DNA from: Paenibacillus massiliensis subsp. panacisoli DSM 21345
Lineage (GTDB): Bacteria > Bacillota > Bacilli > Paenibacillales > Paenibacillaceae
DNA length: 64,000 nt
NCBI RefSeq assembly: GCF_000426545.1
Contig: NZ_AUFO01000010.1
Span: forward strand, 124,001 to 188,000
Direction: 5' to 3'
Shown here in pieces: positions 36,458 to 45,343 of this stretch; positions within the stretch are counted from its first letter, which is position 1, and each line of letters begins with the position of its first letter. A program made the position numbers and the translations under genes. The notes beneath the pieces are model-generated. The model made no database searches, had not been told where the DNA came from, and saw only the letters and a list, made by a program, of their open reading frames with translations.

Positions 36458-38536
36458 ATGAATATAACCAAGAGACAACGTGAAATTCTGGAGTTCCTGC
36501 TGCAACAGACAAAAGAAGTAACGGCTGGAGATATTGCAGCCCGTATCAATGTCAGCACACGAACAATTCTTCGAGAACTTAGCGCAGTCGAGAAAAAGCT
36601 CGTATCCCACGGGATCGAGCTCAAAAAGAAATCCGGGGTCGGTATCTATCTAGATGCCGATCCCTCACGGCTTTCTCAGCTCAGGCAACAATTGTTCCAG
36701 GTGGAGTCTGTAGAATGGACGCCGGAGGAACGAAAGATCTATGCATTATGCGTGCTGCTGGACGATCCAGAGCCGATTAAGCTACTGTCGATCGCTTCGG
36801 ACCTCAAGGTAACCGTGGTCACGGTCAGCCATGATCTGGATGAATTGCAGTCCTGGGTCGAGAAGCGAGGGCTTACGCTTGTGCGCAGACGCGGATACGG
36901 AGTCGAGATTACAGGCAAAGAATCCGATATCAGGCGGGCTATGGCGGAGCTTGCACTGGAGCATCTGGATGAATCGGATCTGTTCAGTCCAGACCAGATG
37001 GGACAGGAATCTCCTGCGATGGAGAAGCTAATGGAGATCATCGGGCGTGAGCATCTTCTTACGGTAGAAAATGCACTATGGCAGCCGAATAGCCCGTGGC
37101 TCGACAGTATGGTCGAGAGCAAATATATGGAGCTGTTGATCCAGCTATCCGTCTCCATTGCCCGCATACGAAAGGGCTGCCGGGTAGAGACACTGGAGCT
37201 GAAGATCAAGCAGGAGCATGAGGCTGAAGAGGAACGAGTTCGTTCTGCAATGGTCGAACGCATGAGTACGGAGCTATCGGAGGCCCTGGGAGTGGAGCTG
37301 TCCGAGACGGAGCGAAAGTATTTCAAGCAGCTGTTCCGATTTGCAGAGAATGACTCAACGCGCTTGCTGCCGCTGGACGATCTGGAGGTGCTGGAGATCG
37401 TTGGAGAGCTGATCCGGCGCGTGGAAATATTGACGGATACGCATTACAGCGAAGACCGGCTACTGCGTGAGGGATTAATTGCCCATGCTGAACCAGTGAT
37501 CAAACGCCTGAAGGAAGGGAATGCCATCCGCAATCCTCTCCTCCAACAGATCAGGCGGGATTATGAGGAGCTATTCGAGGCCGTGAAGGAAGCGGCTGTT
37601 GGAATGACAGATGTGCTGCTACCGGATGAGGAGATCGGATTTCTGGTTATGCATTTTGGTGCTTCGGCGGAGCGGCTGCGTCAGCTGCAAAGGGATGTAA
37701 GAGCGATTGTGGTATGCACGAGCGGTATTGGCTCATCGCGGCTGCTGGCGACACGGCTGGGCAAGGAGCTGCCGCAAATTCGCATTATTGACCGCGCTTC
37801 ATGGTACGAGGCGGCCCGGATTCCTAAGGAGGACTACGATCTGATCATCTCAACCGTGGATCTTCCTCTGGAGCCAGACCGATATCTCAAGATCAGCCCG
37901 CTCCTCACGCAGGAGGAGAGCGATCGACTGCGACATTTTATACAGCATATTACGCTCAGTAAGGAAAGTGGCAAGCCTAAGGCAGCAGCGGAGCCTACTC
38001 AAGGATTGGGATGGCTAATGGGGCTACGTGACAGTCTACAGGAAATTGTAAGAATCATTGAGGACTTTCAGATCTATCCGGTGGATAACCGGGACTTGGC
38101 GCTGAGGGAACTCATGCAGCAGCTGTGCACCTCCGAGGTGGGGAGGGGAACTGTTCGTAATCCAGACGCTGTCGCAGAGCTGCTGTTGGAACGCGAGCGG
38201 CACGGGAGTATGGTGATCCCTGATTCCTCACTGGCTCTCTTTCACACTCGAAGCCCGGATGTGCAGCGGCCTACCCTTGCACTGTACCATTTGGAGGAGC
38301 CGTTGCTGCTGGATGAAGCGCGTGATCCGGTTACGCAGATCTTGCTGATGCTGGGTCCGCGCGAGCTGCCGAAGGAGAGCCTGGAGGTGCTGAGTGAAAT
38401 CAGCGCATTATTACTGCAAGAAGAATTAATTATGCTGCTGGAGAAGGGAAGCCGGGAAGAGATCTCAACGTATCTAACCGATCGCTTGGCCGAATTCTTC
38501 CGCAGCAAACTAGAGACAGGGAGGACCATACTATGA
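36458..38536 (+). CDS. mtlR: Mannitol operon activator MtlR
   Basis: 692-aa multi-domain activator: HTH at residues 1-100 (two parts), PRD1 (about 190-300), PRD2 (about 305-410), EIIB-Gat-like domain with Cys420 (VVCTSGIGSS) and EIIA-Mtl-like domain with His596 (LALFHTRS). PRD2 histidines are present (IAHAEP and VMHFGAS), but PRD1 reads LLIQLSVSIARI and YFKQLFRFAEN, with no histidine at either usual place. Phosphorylation of PRD2 by HPr activates and of the EIIB-like Cys inhibits B. subtilis MtlR. It lies between mtlA and mtlF, unlike B. subtilis where mtlR is unlinked; overlap with mtlF is 4 bp. Confidence 0.94.
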   Translation: MNITKRQREILEFLLQQTKEVTAGDIAARINVSTRTILRELSAVEKKLVSHGIELKKKSGVGIYLDADPSRLSQLRQQLFQVESVEWTPEERKIYALCVLLDDPEPIKLLSIASDLKVTVVTVSHDLDELQSWVEKRGLTLVRRRGYGVEITGKESDIRRAMAELALEHLDESDLFSPDQMGQESPAMEKLMEIIGREHLLTVENALWQPNSPWLDSMVESKYMELLIQLSVSIARIRKGCRVETLELKIKQEHEAEEERVRSAMVERMSTELSEALGVELSETERKYFKQLFRFAENDSTRLLPLDDLEVLEIVGELIRRVEILTDTHYSEDRLLREGLIAHAEPVIKRLKEGNAIRNPLLQQIRRDYEELFEAVKEAAVGMTDVLLPDEEIGFLVMHFGASAERLRQLQRDVRAIVVCTSGIGSSRLLATRLGKELPQIRIIDRASWYEAARIPKEDYDLIISTVDLPLEPDRYLKISPLLTQEESDRLRHFIQHITLSKESGKPKAAAEPTQGLGWLMGLRDSLQEIVRIIEDFQIYPVDNRDLALRELMQQLCTSEVGRGTVRNPDAVAELLLERERHGSMVIPDSSLALFHTRSPDVQRPTLALYHLEEPLLLDEARDPVTQILLMLGPRELPKESLEVLSEISALLLQEELIMLLEKGSREEISTYLTDRLAEFFRSKLETGRTIL

Positions 38537-38967
38537 GCATTATGACAACAGATAAGGTGAAAATGAACGCTACAGCGACTGACAAATACGAGGCGATCCG
38601 CATGGCAGGACAGATCCTGCTGGATGCGGGACATATTTCGGCAGAGTACATCGACAAAATGCTGGAGCGTGAGGAGATTGTCTCCACTTATGTAGGCAAC
38701 GGGCTTGCCATCCCTCACGGCACGAAGGAATCCAAATCCTTCATTCATTCCACAGGTATTTCCATTATTCAATTTCCACAAGGCGTGGATTTTGGTGAAG
38801 AGAAAGCTTATATGGTGATCGGGATTGCCGCCCAAGGTGGAGAGCATATGGAGATTCTTACCGGAATTGCCGTTGTCTGCTCCGACGATGAGAATATGAA
38901 CAAGCTGCGCTCTGCAAGTACACCGGAAGAGATCATTGCGCTCTTCGAGAGTGAGATGGAGCTATGA
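38533..38967 (+). CDS. mtlF: Mannitol PTS EIIA
   Basis: 144-aa soluble EIIA that passes phosphate from HPr to the IIB domain of MtlA. Active-site His in GLAIPHGTKE (about 62). Start overlaps mtlR stop (4 bp) and its end overlaps mtlD (4 bp), implying coupled translation. Length is normal for MtlF. Confidence 0.96.
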   Translation: MSIMTTDKVKMNATATDKYEAIRMAGQILLDAGHISAEYIDKMLEREEIVSTYVGNGLAIPHGTKESKSFIHSTGISIIQFPQGVDFGEEKAYMVIGIAAQGGEHMEILTGIAVVCSDDENMNKLRSASTPEEIIALFESEMEL

Positions 38968-40115
38968 AGGCCGTCCATTTTGGTGCTGGTAATATTGGCC
39001 GTGGCTTCATTGGCCTGTTGCTGTCCCGAGCGGGCTATGAGGTCATCTTCTCAGACGTCAATGATACGCTTGTCTCTGCGCTTAGCAGTCGTCATGAATA
39101 TACAGTGGAGCTGGCTAATGATGCGAAGGATACAGAGCAAGTCACTAACGTAACAGCCATCAGTGGAAAAAATGCTCAGGAGGTAGCCGCAGCGGTAGCT
39201 GGAGCAGACATCGTGACGACGGCGGTGGGCGTTAATATCCTCAAAGCGATTGCCCCTGGCATTGCCCAAGGCATCTCACAGCGCTTGAATGCTGGAGCAC
39301 AGCCACTGCACATTATCGCTTGCGAGAATGCGATTGGTGGCAGTCAGCAGCTGAAGGAGCATGTGTACGCCTTGCTGGATGAGGAGACGCGCACCAAGGC
39401 TGAGGGTGTCATCTTCTTCCCGAATGCAGCGGTGGATCGGATTGTTCCGATTCAGCATCATGAGGACCCGCTATATGTGCAGGTTGAGCCTTTTTATGAA
39501 TGGGTAGTTGATCGTTCGCAAATGTCGCCAGACCATGCAGAAATCAGCGGCGTACACTATGTAGACAATCTGGAGCCTTACATTGAACGCAAGCTATTCA
39601 CCGTTAATACCGGGCATTGCGTAGCAGCCTATTTGGGCTATGCGGCAGGCTTCTCGACCATTCAGGAAGCCATCGCGGATGAGCAGGTACTAGCGTCTGT
39701 GAAGGGTGCGCTGGAGGAGACTGGTGCTGTACTGGTGAAGCGATTCGGCTTGGATCAGGCAGAGCACAACAAGTATATCCTTAAAAATCTGGAGCGATTC
39801 CGCAACCCGAACTTGACCGATGAAGTATCACGTGTCGGCCGTTCGCCACTGCGCAAGCTGTCACCGAATGATCGCCTGGTGCGCCCTGCGCTTCAAGCTT
39901 ATGAATACGGTATTCATCCGAAGCATCTCTTGCAAGGAATGGCAGCGGCCTGTATCTTCCAGAATGACGAAGACCCGGAAGTCGCAGAGCTGCAAGCAGC
40001 TATTCAGAATGAGGGTATTGGAGCGGCCATTACGCGCTACACAGGCATTGCCGCAGATCATCCTCTGCATCAGCAGATCGTGGCGGAATATGAGCAATTG
40101 AAGCGCAGCAATTAA
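38964..40115 (+). CDS. mtlD: Mannitol-1-phosphate 5-dehydrogenase
   Basis: 383-aa NAD-dependent dehydrogenase converting mannitol 1-phosphate to fructose 6-phosphate. N-terminal Rossmann motif HFGAGNIGRGF, IACENAIGGS, VDRIVP and the catalytic region ERKLFTVNTGH. Last gene of the mannitol operon; a terminator follows about 70 bp later. Confidence 0.97.
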   Translation: MKAVHFGAGNIGRGFIGLLLSRAGYEVIFSDVNDTLVSALSSRHEYTVELANDAKDTEQVTNVTAISGKNAQEVAAAVAGADIVTTAVGVNILKAIAPGIAQGISQRLNAGAQPLHIIACENAIGGSQQLKEHVYALLDEETRTKAEGVIFFPNAAVDRIVPIQHHEDPLYVQVEPFYEWVVDRSQMSPDHAEISGVHYVDNLEPYIERKLFTVNTGHCVAAYLGYAAGFSTIQEAIADEQVLASVKGALEETGAVLVKRFGLDQAEHNKYILKNLERFRNPNLTDEVSRVGRSPLRKLSPNDRLVRPALQAYEYGIHPKHLLQGMAAACIFQNDEDPEVAELQAAIQNEGIGAAITRYTGIAADHPLHQQIVAEYEQLKRSN

Positions 40116-40185
40116 TTCATTTTAAAAAATAACATTTGGTTAGTCTCAAGTGACTATAGAGCTTGTGCCTGACCAAGATTTCAGC

Positions 40186-40228
40186 AAGCACTTTGTATGG
40201 CCCAAGCGGCGTACAGGGTGCTTTTTTA
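40186..40228 (+). terminator. Terminator of the mannitol operon
   Basis: AAGCACTTTGTA / TACAGGGTGCTT (two G-T pairs), followed by TTTTTT. Confidence 0.88.
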
Positions 40229-40348
40229 ATCTGAATAATCTGTTAAAGGTAATTTTAGGGGATGGGAATCAGGAAAGAAAGTCTTCAGATCATCGAGGGC
40301 AAGGAGCAGTGCAATGTGCTGAAAATAACAATATAGACACTTCATATT

Positions 40349-40378
40349 TTGGAATTATGCCATAATGAACGGTATAAT
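40349..40378 (+). promoter_or_regulatory. Sigma-A promoter for membrane protein gene
   Basis: TTGGAA (40349-40354), 18-bp spacer, TATAAT (40373-40378), 27 bp before the start codon. Confidence 0.65.
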
Positions 40379-40404
40379 ATGGAGAATTATAGGAGGGGTC
40401 CTCA

Positions 40405-41046
40405 TTGTTACAGCAATGGTATGATAAAATGATACGAAATCTGGCAGCGCCCTACATAGTATTGTATGCACTCTTTCGATTCCTGAATGTATCCTGGATG
40501 TGGCCGGTGCTCGATACGGTATCTACTGTGCTGTACATGGCTTTGTGTACCGCATGGATGTGGCGGGTAAGAAAGAATACGCTGCGGCGTGTGCCACAGC
40601 TATGGCTTGCCCTGATCTACTTGATTCTGCTGCTTGGGGTCATATCCTACCCATGGATGGTGCTGCCTTGGATTCTACTGTATCCACTATTGAAAAAGAC
40701 TTCTGAGCATCGCTTGAAGAAGCTGGGTGCAGGGCTGGTGTATGGGGTATTTGTACTTATGATGGTTCTGGTGCTGCTCGTCCATCTCCTGGCCTCGGTC
40801 ATGGTATCTATTCAGGATGTTGCTGAAGCAGCATCCCCCGACGGCATTCATCTGGTTACAGTGACACAGGTGGATCAAGGGGCACTTGGGGTCGACTTCA
40901 AGACAACATTGGGTACGAGAATACTGTATGTGTTTCGCCAATCGAGAGTGATCTCCAACGAGGATTACTATGGGGGCAAGGTGTGGTGGGAGGATCATGA
41001 CAGCTTCCACGTGGAGGAACGAACCTACCATCTGTCCGAGCTGTGA
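40405..41046 (+). CDS. Membrane protein, C-terminal domain resembling DUF5412
   Basis: 213-aa protein with about four TM segments (about 15-35, 35-60, 65-100 and 110-135) and a C-terminal soluble part starting at SPDGIHLVTVTQVD, which resembles the DUF5412 type (short beta-rich domain: SPDG...followed by a hydrophobic strand and a WEDH-type turn). Function unknown. TTG start at 40405 with AGGAGGGG 6 nt upstream; the first in-frame ATG is codon 9 and lacks a site. Own promoter; no terminator seen before pulA. Confidence 0.7.
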   Translation: MLQQWYDKMIRNLAAPYIVLYALFRFLNVSWMWPVLDTVSTVLYMALCTAWMWRVRKNTLRRVPQLWLALIYLILLLGVISYPWMVLPWILLYPLLKKTSEHRLKKLGAGLVYGVFVLMMVLVLLVHLLASVMVSIQDVAEAASPDGIHLVTVTQVDQGALGVDFKTTLGTRILYVFRQSRVISNEDYYGGKVWWEDHDSFHVEERTYHLSEL

Positions 41047-41205
41047 TGGGCTGGTGCTGAGGAGTTCGGTATAGTCCATGCATAAGTTGATGATAGGGTA
41101 ACGTGTAAATACGGACTTACAGCTCGGTAGACGAGTAGCCGCTTGAAGGATTATACACGGAATTTGTTCTTTATTAATGTAGACAATTTTCTTGGTGGTG
41201 ATACG

Positions 41206-43716
41206 ATGACAAGCAATTTCTCTCTGGCTACGGCCTATACAGACCGCAAGCTGGGTCTATCCTATACAAGACAGATGAGCCATTTTAGCCTGTGGGCACC
41301 GACAGCAGATCAGGTCCAGCTCGTCATCTATGCGAATGCAGGAAGCTATGATGAAGAGGGGCAAGTAAGACAGGATGAGGGTGGCCTGGAATGGTCCATG
41401 CATCGACATGATGATGGTGTGTGGGAGGCTTGCGTTGATGGGGATTGGGCTGGCCATTACTACATGTATAAGCTAACCTTCGGCAAGCATGATGTTCGTT
41501 ATGCCGCCGATCCTTATGGGCGGGCGGTCACGGCGAATGGACAGCGAACTGCTGTACTGGACCTGCGCTCTACCGACCCGGCTGGCTGGTCTGAGGATCG
41601 ACGTCCTGACTGTGCACACCCTACAGATGCTGTTATCTATGAGCTGCATGTACGGGATTTCTCAGCTGATCCGGATACGGACTTTGAGGGGGATCGTGGT
41701 CGGTTTTCCGCTTTTACAAGGACAGGTCTATGTAATAAGGATGGAGAGTCCATTGGCCTGGATCACTTGAAGGAGCTGGGTATTACTCATGTACATCTGC
41801 TTCCGATAGCCGATTGCCATACCATTGATGAACTGGCGGACCCTGCCCATTCGCCGCAATATAACTGGGGGTATGATCCCCAGCATTACAATGTGCCAGA
41901 GGGCTCCTACGCCAGCGACCCGCGTAATCCAGCTTTACGGATCAGAGAGTTCAAGGAGCTCGTGATGGCTCTGCACAGGGCAGGGATCGGTGTCATATTG
42001 GATGTGGTCTACAACCATACGTATGCCTTGGAGGAAGGTCCCTTCGAGCCGATCGTACCGGGTTATTATTATCGTAAAAACGAGCATGGTGAATGGTCTA
42101 ACGGCTCTGGTGTAGGTAACGAGGTGGCCAGCGAGCGTCCGATGGTACGCCGATATATCAAGGATTCACTTCGCTACTGGGCAGAGGAGTATCATGTTGA
42201 CGGCTTCCGCTTCGATCTGCTGGGGCTGATAGACACTCCAACCGTGGCAGAGCTGACCAAAGAGCTGAGAGAGGAAGTCTACGCGGGGATGCTGATCTAT
42301 GGAGAGCCATGGACAGGCGGGGAATCACCACTTCAGGAAAAGACCTTGAAGGGGAGCCAGCGCGGCAAGGGTTTTGCGGTATTTAATGATCATTTTCGGG
42401 GAGCGATCAAGGGGGATAGTGATGGAGAAGGAGCCGGCTTTGCTACAGGTGCATGGGATAGAGAAGGCGAGATTATGCAAGGAGTTCGGGGAGCGATCTA
42501 TGATTTTACGAAGGCTCCTTCCGAATCCATCAATTATGTCACAGCTCATGATAATTTGAATCTGTGGGACAAGATTATTACGGTGCGGCAGCTGCGCGGG
42601 CACTGTGCCTTCCCGGATTGGGATCAGGGTGAGCCGAGAGATGGCCGCTCTGCTGAGGAAGCCGTTCGGGATGCGGACCCTTATGCACTACTGGATCAGA
42701 CCCAACTGATGGAGGATGAGACAGTGCGTCGCTCTTTACTCGCGAATGGCATTGTCTTGACCTCACAGGGCATACCTTTCATACATGCAGGCGATGAACT
42801 ACTGCGCTCCAAGTACGGTGATCATAACAGCTATCGAAGCGGGGATGCCGTTAATTGTATTCGCTGGAGCCATAAGACGCGTTTTCGTGCTGTCTTTGAC
42901 TACTATGCAGGTCTGATCCTGCTTCGGCGCAGCCATCCGGCATTTCGACTGCAGTCAGCTGAGCTGGTGGAGCAGCATCTGGAGACGCTGCGTGAGAGCG
43001 ATCATACCGTGGCCTATCGGTTGCACAGCTACGCTGGTGGGGATACGTGGCGAAATATTGTGGTCATCTATAACGGGTCGGATCGTGAGCAGACCATGTT
43101 CCTGCCGGAAGATTCGGAATGCTGGCATATTGTTGTGAATGAGCGGCAGGCGGGCACAGACACTTTGGACATCGTATGTGGTGATCGTGTTACGGTGCCG
43201 CGTTGGTCGATCATGGTGCTTCATGATGCGATGCCTTCTACGGATCCTGTCACCGTCGAGGATCAGGAAGGCCAAGTGCAAGTTGCCTTGTCGGCAGAAG
43301 TCCGTGTTGCTGACCCAGTTACGGTAGAGAATAGAGGGCAGGATTGTCATTCCATGCTGCACTTATCTGAGAATTCACACCTCGACCTAGACCCATGCTC
43401 GGACTCGTCACCCCACCCCTATCGAACAATAACTTTGTATTACGAGCGTCCTGATCAGTCTTATGAAGGCTGGAATGTCTGGGTGTGGGGAACCGGGCTG
43501 CAGGATGGGCAGATCTCGCTGGAGAGGATCGAAGACGGGCGGGCAGTTGCCCATATCCGAGTAGCTCCTCATGTGCGCAGAGTCGGTTACATTCTCAGAC
43601 TGAAGCAGTGGGAGGCCAAGGATATCGAGATGGATCGTTACATTGATATCCGGCCCGATGAGCAGCATATGCAGGTGCTTGTTCGTAGTGGTATCGTACG
43701 AGAGACCGCAGTGTAA
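41206..43716 (+). CDS. pulA: Type I pullulanase with C-terminal CBM41-like domain
   Basis: 836-aa GH13 debranching enzyme cleaving alpha-1,6 bonds in pullulan/glycogen. Order: CBM48-like domain (about 20-120), catalytic barrel with the type I signature YNWGYDP, region I DVVYNH, region II GFRFDLLG (nucleophile Asp about 337), region III YGEPW (acid Glu about 367), region IV TAHDN (Asp about 448), a C-terminal beta domain and, at the end (about 740-830), a module with ITLYYERPDQSYEGWNVWVWG and GYILRLKQWEAKDIEMDR of the pullulanase-associated CBM41 type. No signal peptide, so probably cytosolic. ATG 41206 with GGTGGTGA; a TTG-started longer frame from 41143 is less likely. A linker repeats DPVTVE twice. 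Confidence 0.93.
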   Translation: MTSNFSLATAYTDRKLGLSYTRQMSHFSLWAPTADQVQLVIYANAGSYDEEGQVRQDEGGLEWSMHRHDDGVWEACVDGDWAGHYYMYKLTFGKHDVRYAADPYGRAVTANGQRTAVLDLRSTDPAGWSEDRRPDCAHPTDAVIYELHVRDFSADPDTDFEGDRGRFSAFTRTGLCNKDGESIGLDHLKELGITHVHLLPIADCHTIDELADPAHSPQYNWGYDPQHYNVPEGSYASDPRNPALRIREFKELVMALHRAGIGVILDVVYNHTYALEEGPFEPIVPGYYYRKNEHGEWSNGSGVGNEVASERPMVRRYIKDSLRYWAEEYHVDGFRFDLLGLIDTPTVAELTKELREEVYAGMLIYGEPWTGGESPLQEKTLKGSQRGKGFAVFNDHFRGAIKGDSDGEGAGFATGAWDREGEIMQGVRGAIYDFTKAPSESINYVTAHDNLNLWDKIITVRQLRGHCAFPDWDQGEPRDGRSAEEAVRDADPYALLDQTQLMEDETVRRSLLANGIVLTSQGIPFIHAGDELLRSKYGDHNSYRSGDAVNCIRWSHKTRFRAVFDYYAGLILLRRSHPAFRLQSAELVEQHLETLRESDHTVAYRLHSYAGGDTWRNIVVIYNGSDREQTMFLPEDSECWHIVVNERQAGTDTLDIVCGDRVTVPRWSIMVLHDAMPSTDPVTVEDQEGQVQVALSAEVRVADPVTVENRGQDCHSMLHLSENSHLDLDPCSDSSPHPYRTITLYYERPDQSYEGWNVWVWGTGLQDGQISLERIEDGRAVAHIRVAPHVRRVGYILRLKQWEAKDIEMDRYIDIRPDEQHMQVLVRSGIVRETAV

Positions 43717-43789
43717 TATGGGGCATAAACGGATTGTAGCATGCTAAGAACAGTCTTCGAAAGTTATTGTAGAGGAGCGAGGTTATAGG

Positions 43790-44263
43790 ATGAACGTGTC
43801 TTACTCGGCAGTGCAGGCAACCATTCGTGATCTGGATGACCTAGTGCCATTATTCGATCATTATCGGAGTTTCTATCACCAGCCTTCGGACGTGAAGGCA
43901 GCACGAGAATTTTTACTGGCGAGGCTGGAGCATGCGCAATCGGTGATCTACACTGCCAGAGATTCGGCTACTAGTCAAGCAGTGGGCTTCGTACAGCTCT
44001 ATCCCAGCTTTTCTTCTATTTCTATGAAGAGAGTATGGGTGCTAAATGATCTGTATGTACGGGAGGACCATCGCCGTCAAGGTGTCGCAGAGCTGCTACT
44101 GGAGCAGGCTAGAGGCTTCGCGGTGAAGACAGGCGCCAAAGGAATTGAGCTATCCACTGCTCCAGACAATGCAACAGCCCAAGCGCTGTATCATAAGCAA
44201 GGGTATACAAGGGACGATGAATTCATACACTATTTTCTAGACCTAACCCAAAAGTCGCACTAG
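43790..44263 (+). CDS. GNAT-family N-acetyltransferase
   Basis: 157-aa acetyltransferase of the GNAT fold. Acetyl-CoA pyrophosphate loop in REDHRRQGVAELLLEQA (RRQGVA), preceded by beta-strand VWVLNDLYV and ending with ALYHKQGYTRDDEFIHYFLDL. Substrate unknown; the profile is of a small-molecule or ribosomal-type acetyltransferase. AGGAGCGAGG upstream of ATG. Its stop codon lies inside the loop of the terminator that ends it. Confidence 0.87.
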   Translation: MNVSYSAVQATIRDLDDLVPLFDHYRSFYHQPSDVKAAREFLLARLEHAQSVIYTARDSATSQAVGFVQLYPSFSSISMKRVWVLNDLYVREDHRRQGVAELLLEQARGFAVKTGAKGIELSTAPDNATAQALYHKQGYTRDDEFIHYFLDLTQKSH

Positions 44264-44277
44264 TGCGGCTTTTTTTC
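44253..44277 (+). terminator. Terminator overlapping the stop codon of the GNAT gene
   Basis: AGTCGCAC-TA-GTGCGGCT followed by TTTTTTT. The TAG stop sits at the loop, so the hairpin begins inside the coding region. Confidence 0.85.
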
Positions 44278-44484
44278 TTTAAGTAGGGACTGACAAAAGC
44301 GTTCTTTCACCTGGTAAAACAGTATTTTTAGGCGAATAAGGGGTCAATATTTGAAAAAAGGGTAAGTATACTTATGGCTTGTCATGCTTATAATGCTAGC
44401 AGGCTTGCTTTTAATAGCTACTATGCTGTCCTGTTACAGGATGGCGATGATCCATGTAAGGGATACCTAAGGAGGTTCAATACC

Positions 44485-45117
44485 ATGGCTAATCAAGGAA
44501 AGAGCAATCAACTGACGGCAGAGAACAGAACGGAGACTAAAGGAGCAGCATTACGCCAATTAAGATTGAGCGGTCGCGTTCCGGCAGTGGTGTATGGTTC
44601 AGAGATGGACGGAACACCGGTTAGTGTCGATGCCAAGGATTTCAGCAAGATCATGCGTACAGGTCGTACGGAGATGTTCGATCTGGAGCTGGGTGGCAAG
44701 AAAATTCCCGTATTGATTAAGGATTATCAGGAGCAGGATGGAAGATTCCTTCATGCTGATTTCTTGAAAATATCTAAAAATAAACCAATTCGCGTAAAGG
44801 TAGCGATCGACTTCCAAGGTACCGCAGCAGGCACCAAGACCGGTGGAATATTGCAGGTACAGGAGACAGAGATCGAGATCGAGGCACTGCCAGCGGATCT
44901 ACCGTCCGCAATTGAAGTGGATATCTCGGGTCTCGATATTGGTGACAAGCTGAGCGTGGGCGATATCAAGCTGCCTGACAAGGTTACCTTGATGGCGGAT
45001 GAAGCCGGGGTAATCGCTTCAGTAATCGTACCGCGCATTGCCGAGACGGAAGAAGAGTCTGAGCCTGAAGCTTCGGCAGAAGGCACTGAAGCTGAAGCGA
45101 AGCAGTCAGAAGAATAA
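44485..45117 (+). CDS. rplY: 50S ribosomal protein L25 / general stress protein Ctc
   Basis: 210-aa L25 of the long (Ctc/TL5) class that binds 5S rRNA. N-terminal L25 domain (about 5-95) with ALRQLRLSGRVPAVVYG, then the C-terminal TL5 domain (about 100-185) with GTKTGGILQV and GDKLSVGDI, and an acidic Glu/Ala-rich tail. In B. subtilis ctc is a stress gene. ATG 44485 with AAGGAGG 10 nt upstream; the longer frame reading from 44374 has no signal. A GGGTAA-type -10 at 44360 with GGTCAA upstream vaguely resembles a sigma-B promoter but is poor. Confidence 0.95.
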   Translation: MANQGKSNQLTAENRTETKGAALRQLRLSGRVPAVVYGSEMDGTPVSVDAKDFSKIMRTGRTEMFDLELGGKKIPVLIKDYQEQDGRFLHADFLKISKNKPIRVKVAIDFQGTAAGTKTGGILQVQETEIEIEALPADLPSAIEVDISGLDIGDKLSVGDIKLPDKVTLMADEAGVIASVIVPRIAETEEESEPEASAEGTEAEAKQSEE

Positions 45118-45149
45118 TTACGTATCATCGCTTACACTCTATCGTGTAG

Positions 45150-45194
45150 AGGCAGGCTGGCTGAGGAGATACTCCTTGGCTGGCCTGTCTTTTT
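45150..45194 (+). terminator. Terminator after rplY
   Basis: A 19-bp stem (several G-T pairs): 45150-45168 with 45172-45190, loop ATA, then TTTTT. Very stable. Confidence 0.9.
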
Positions 45195-45216
45195 GCTATG
45201 AATGAGAATGTCGTGC

Positions 45217-45246
45217 TTGGAATTATGAATGGAATCCGCTTATAAT
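45217..45246 (+). promoter_or_regulatory. Sigma-A promoter for msrA
   Basis: TTGGAA (45217-45222), 18-bp spacer, TATAAT (45241-45246), giving a leader of about 90 nt before msrA. Confidence 0.65.
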
Positions 45247-45286
45247 GATGAAGCCGAACGGTACAATGATGAAGCCAAATGGTACA
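45245..45286 (+). repeat. 21-bp tandem repeat (two copies) in msrA leader
   Basis: ATGATGAAGCC(G/A)AA(C/T)GGTACA occurs twice in tandem directly at and after the -10 region, ending 57 bp before the msrA start. Confidence 0.6.
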
Positions 45287-45343
45287 ATGGTGTCCAAGCA
45301 GGATAAACACCATATCAAGTTGGAACTGAAGGAGATTGATCGT

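Noticed and set aside
44344-44366. Sigma-B promoter for rplY/ctc
   Set aside because: GGTCAA-N12-GGGTAA only loosely fits the consensus, and I have no evidence that the organism has sigma-B.
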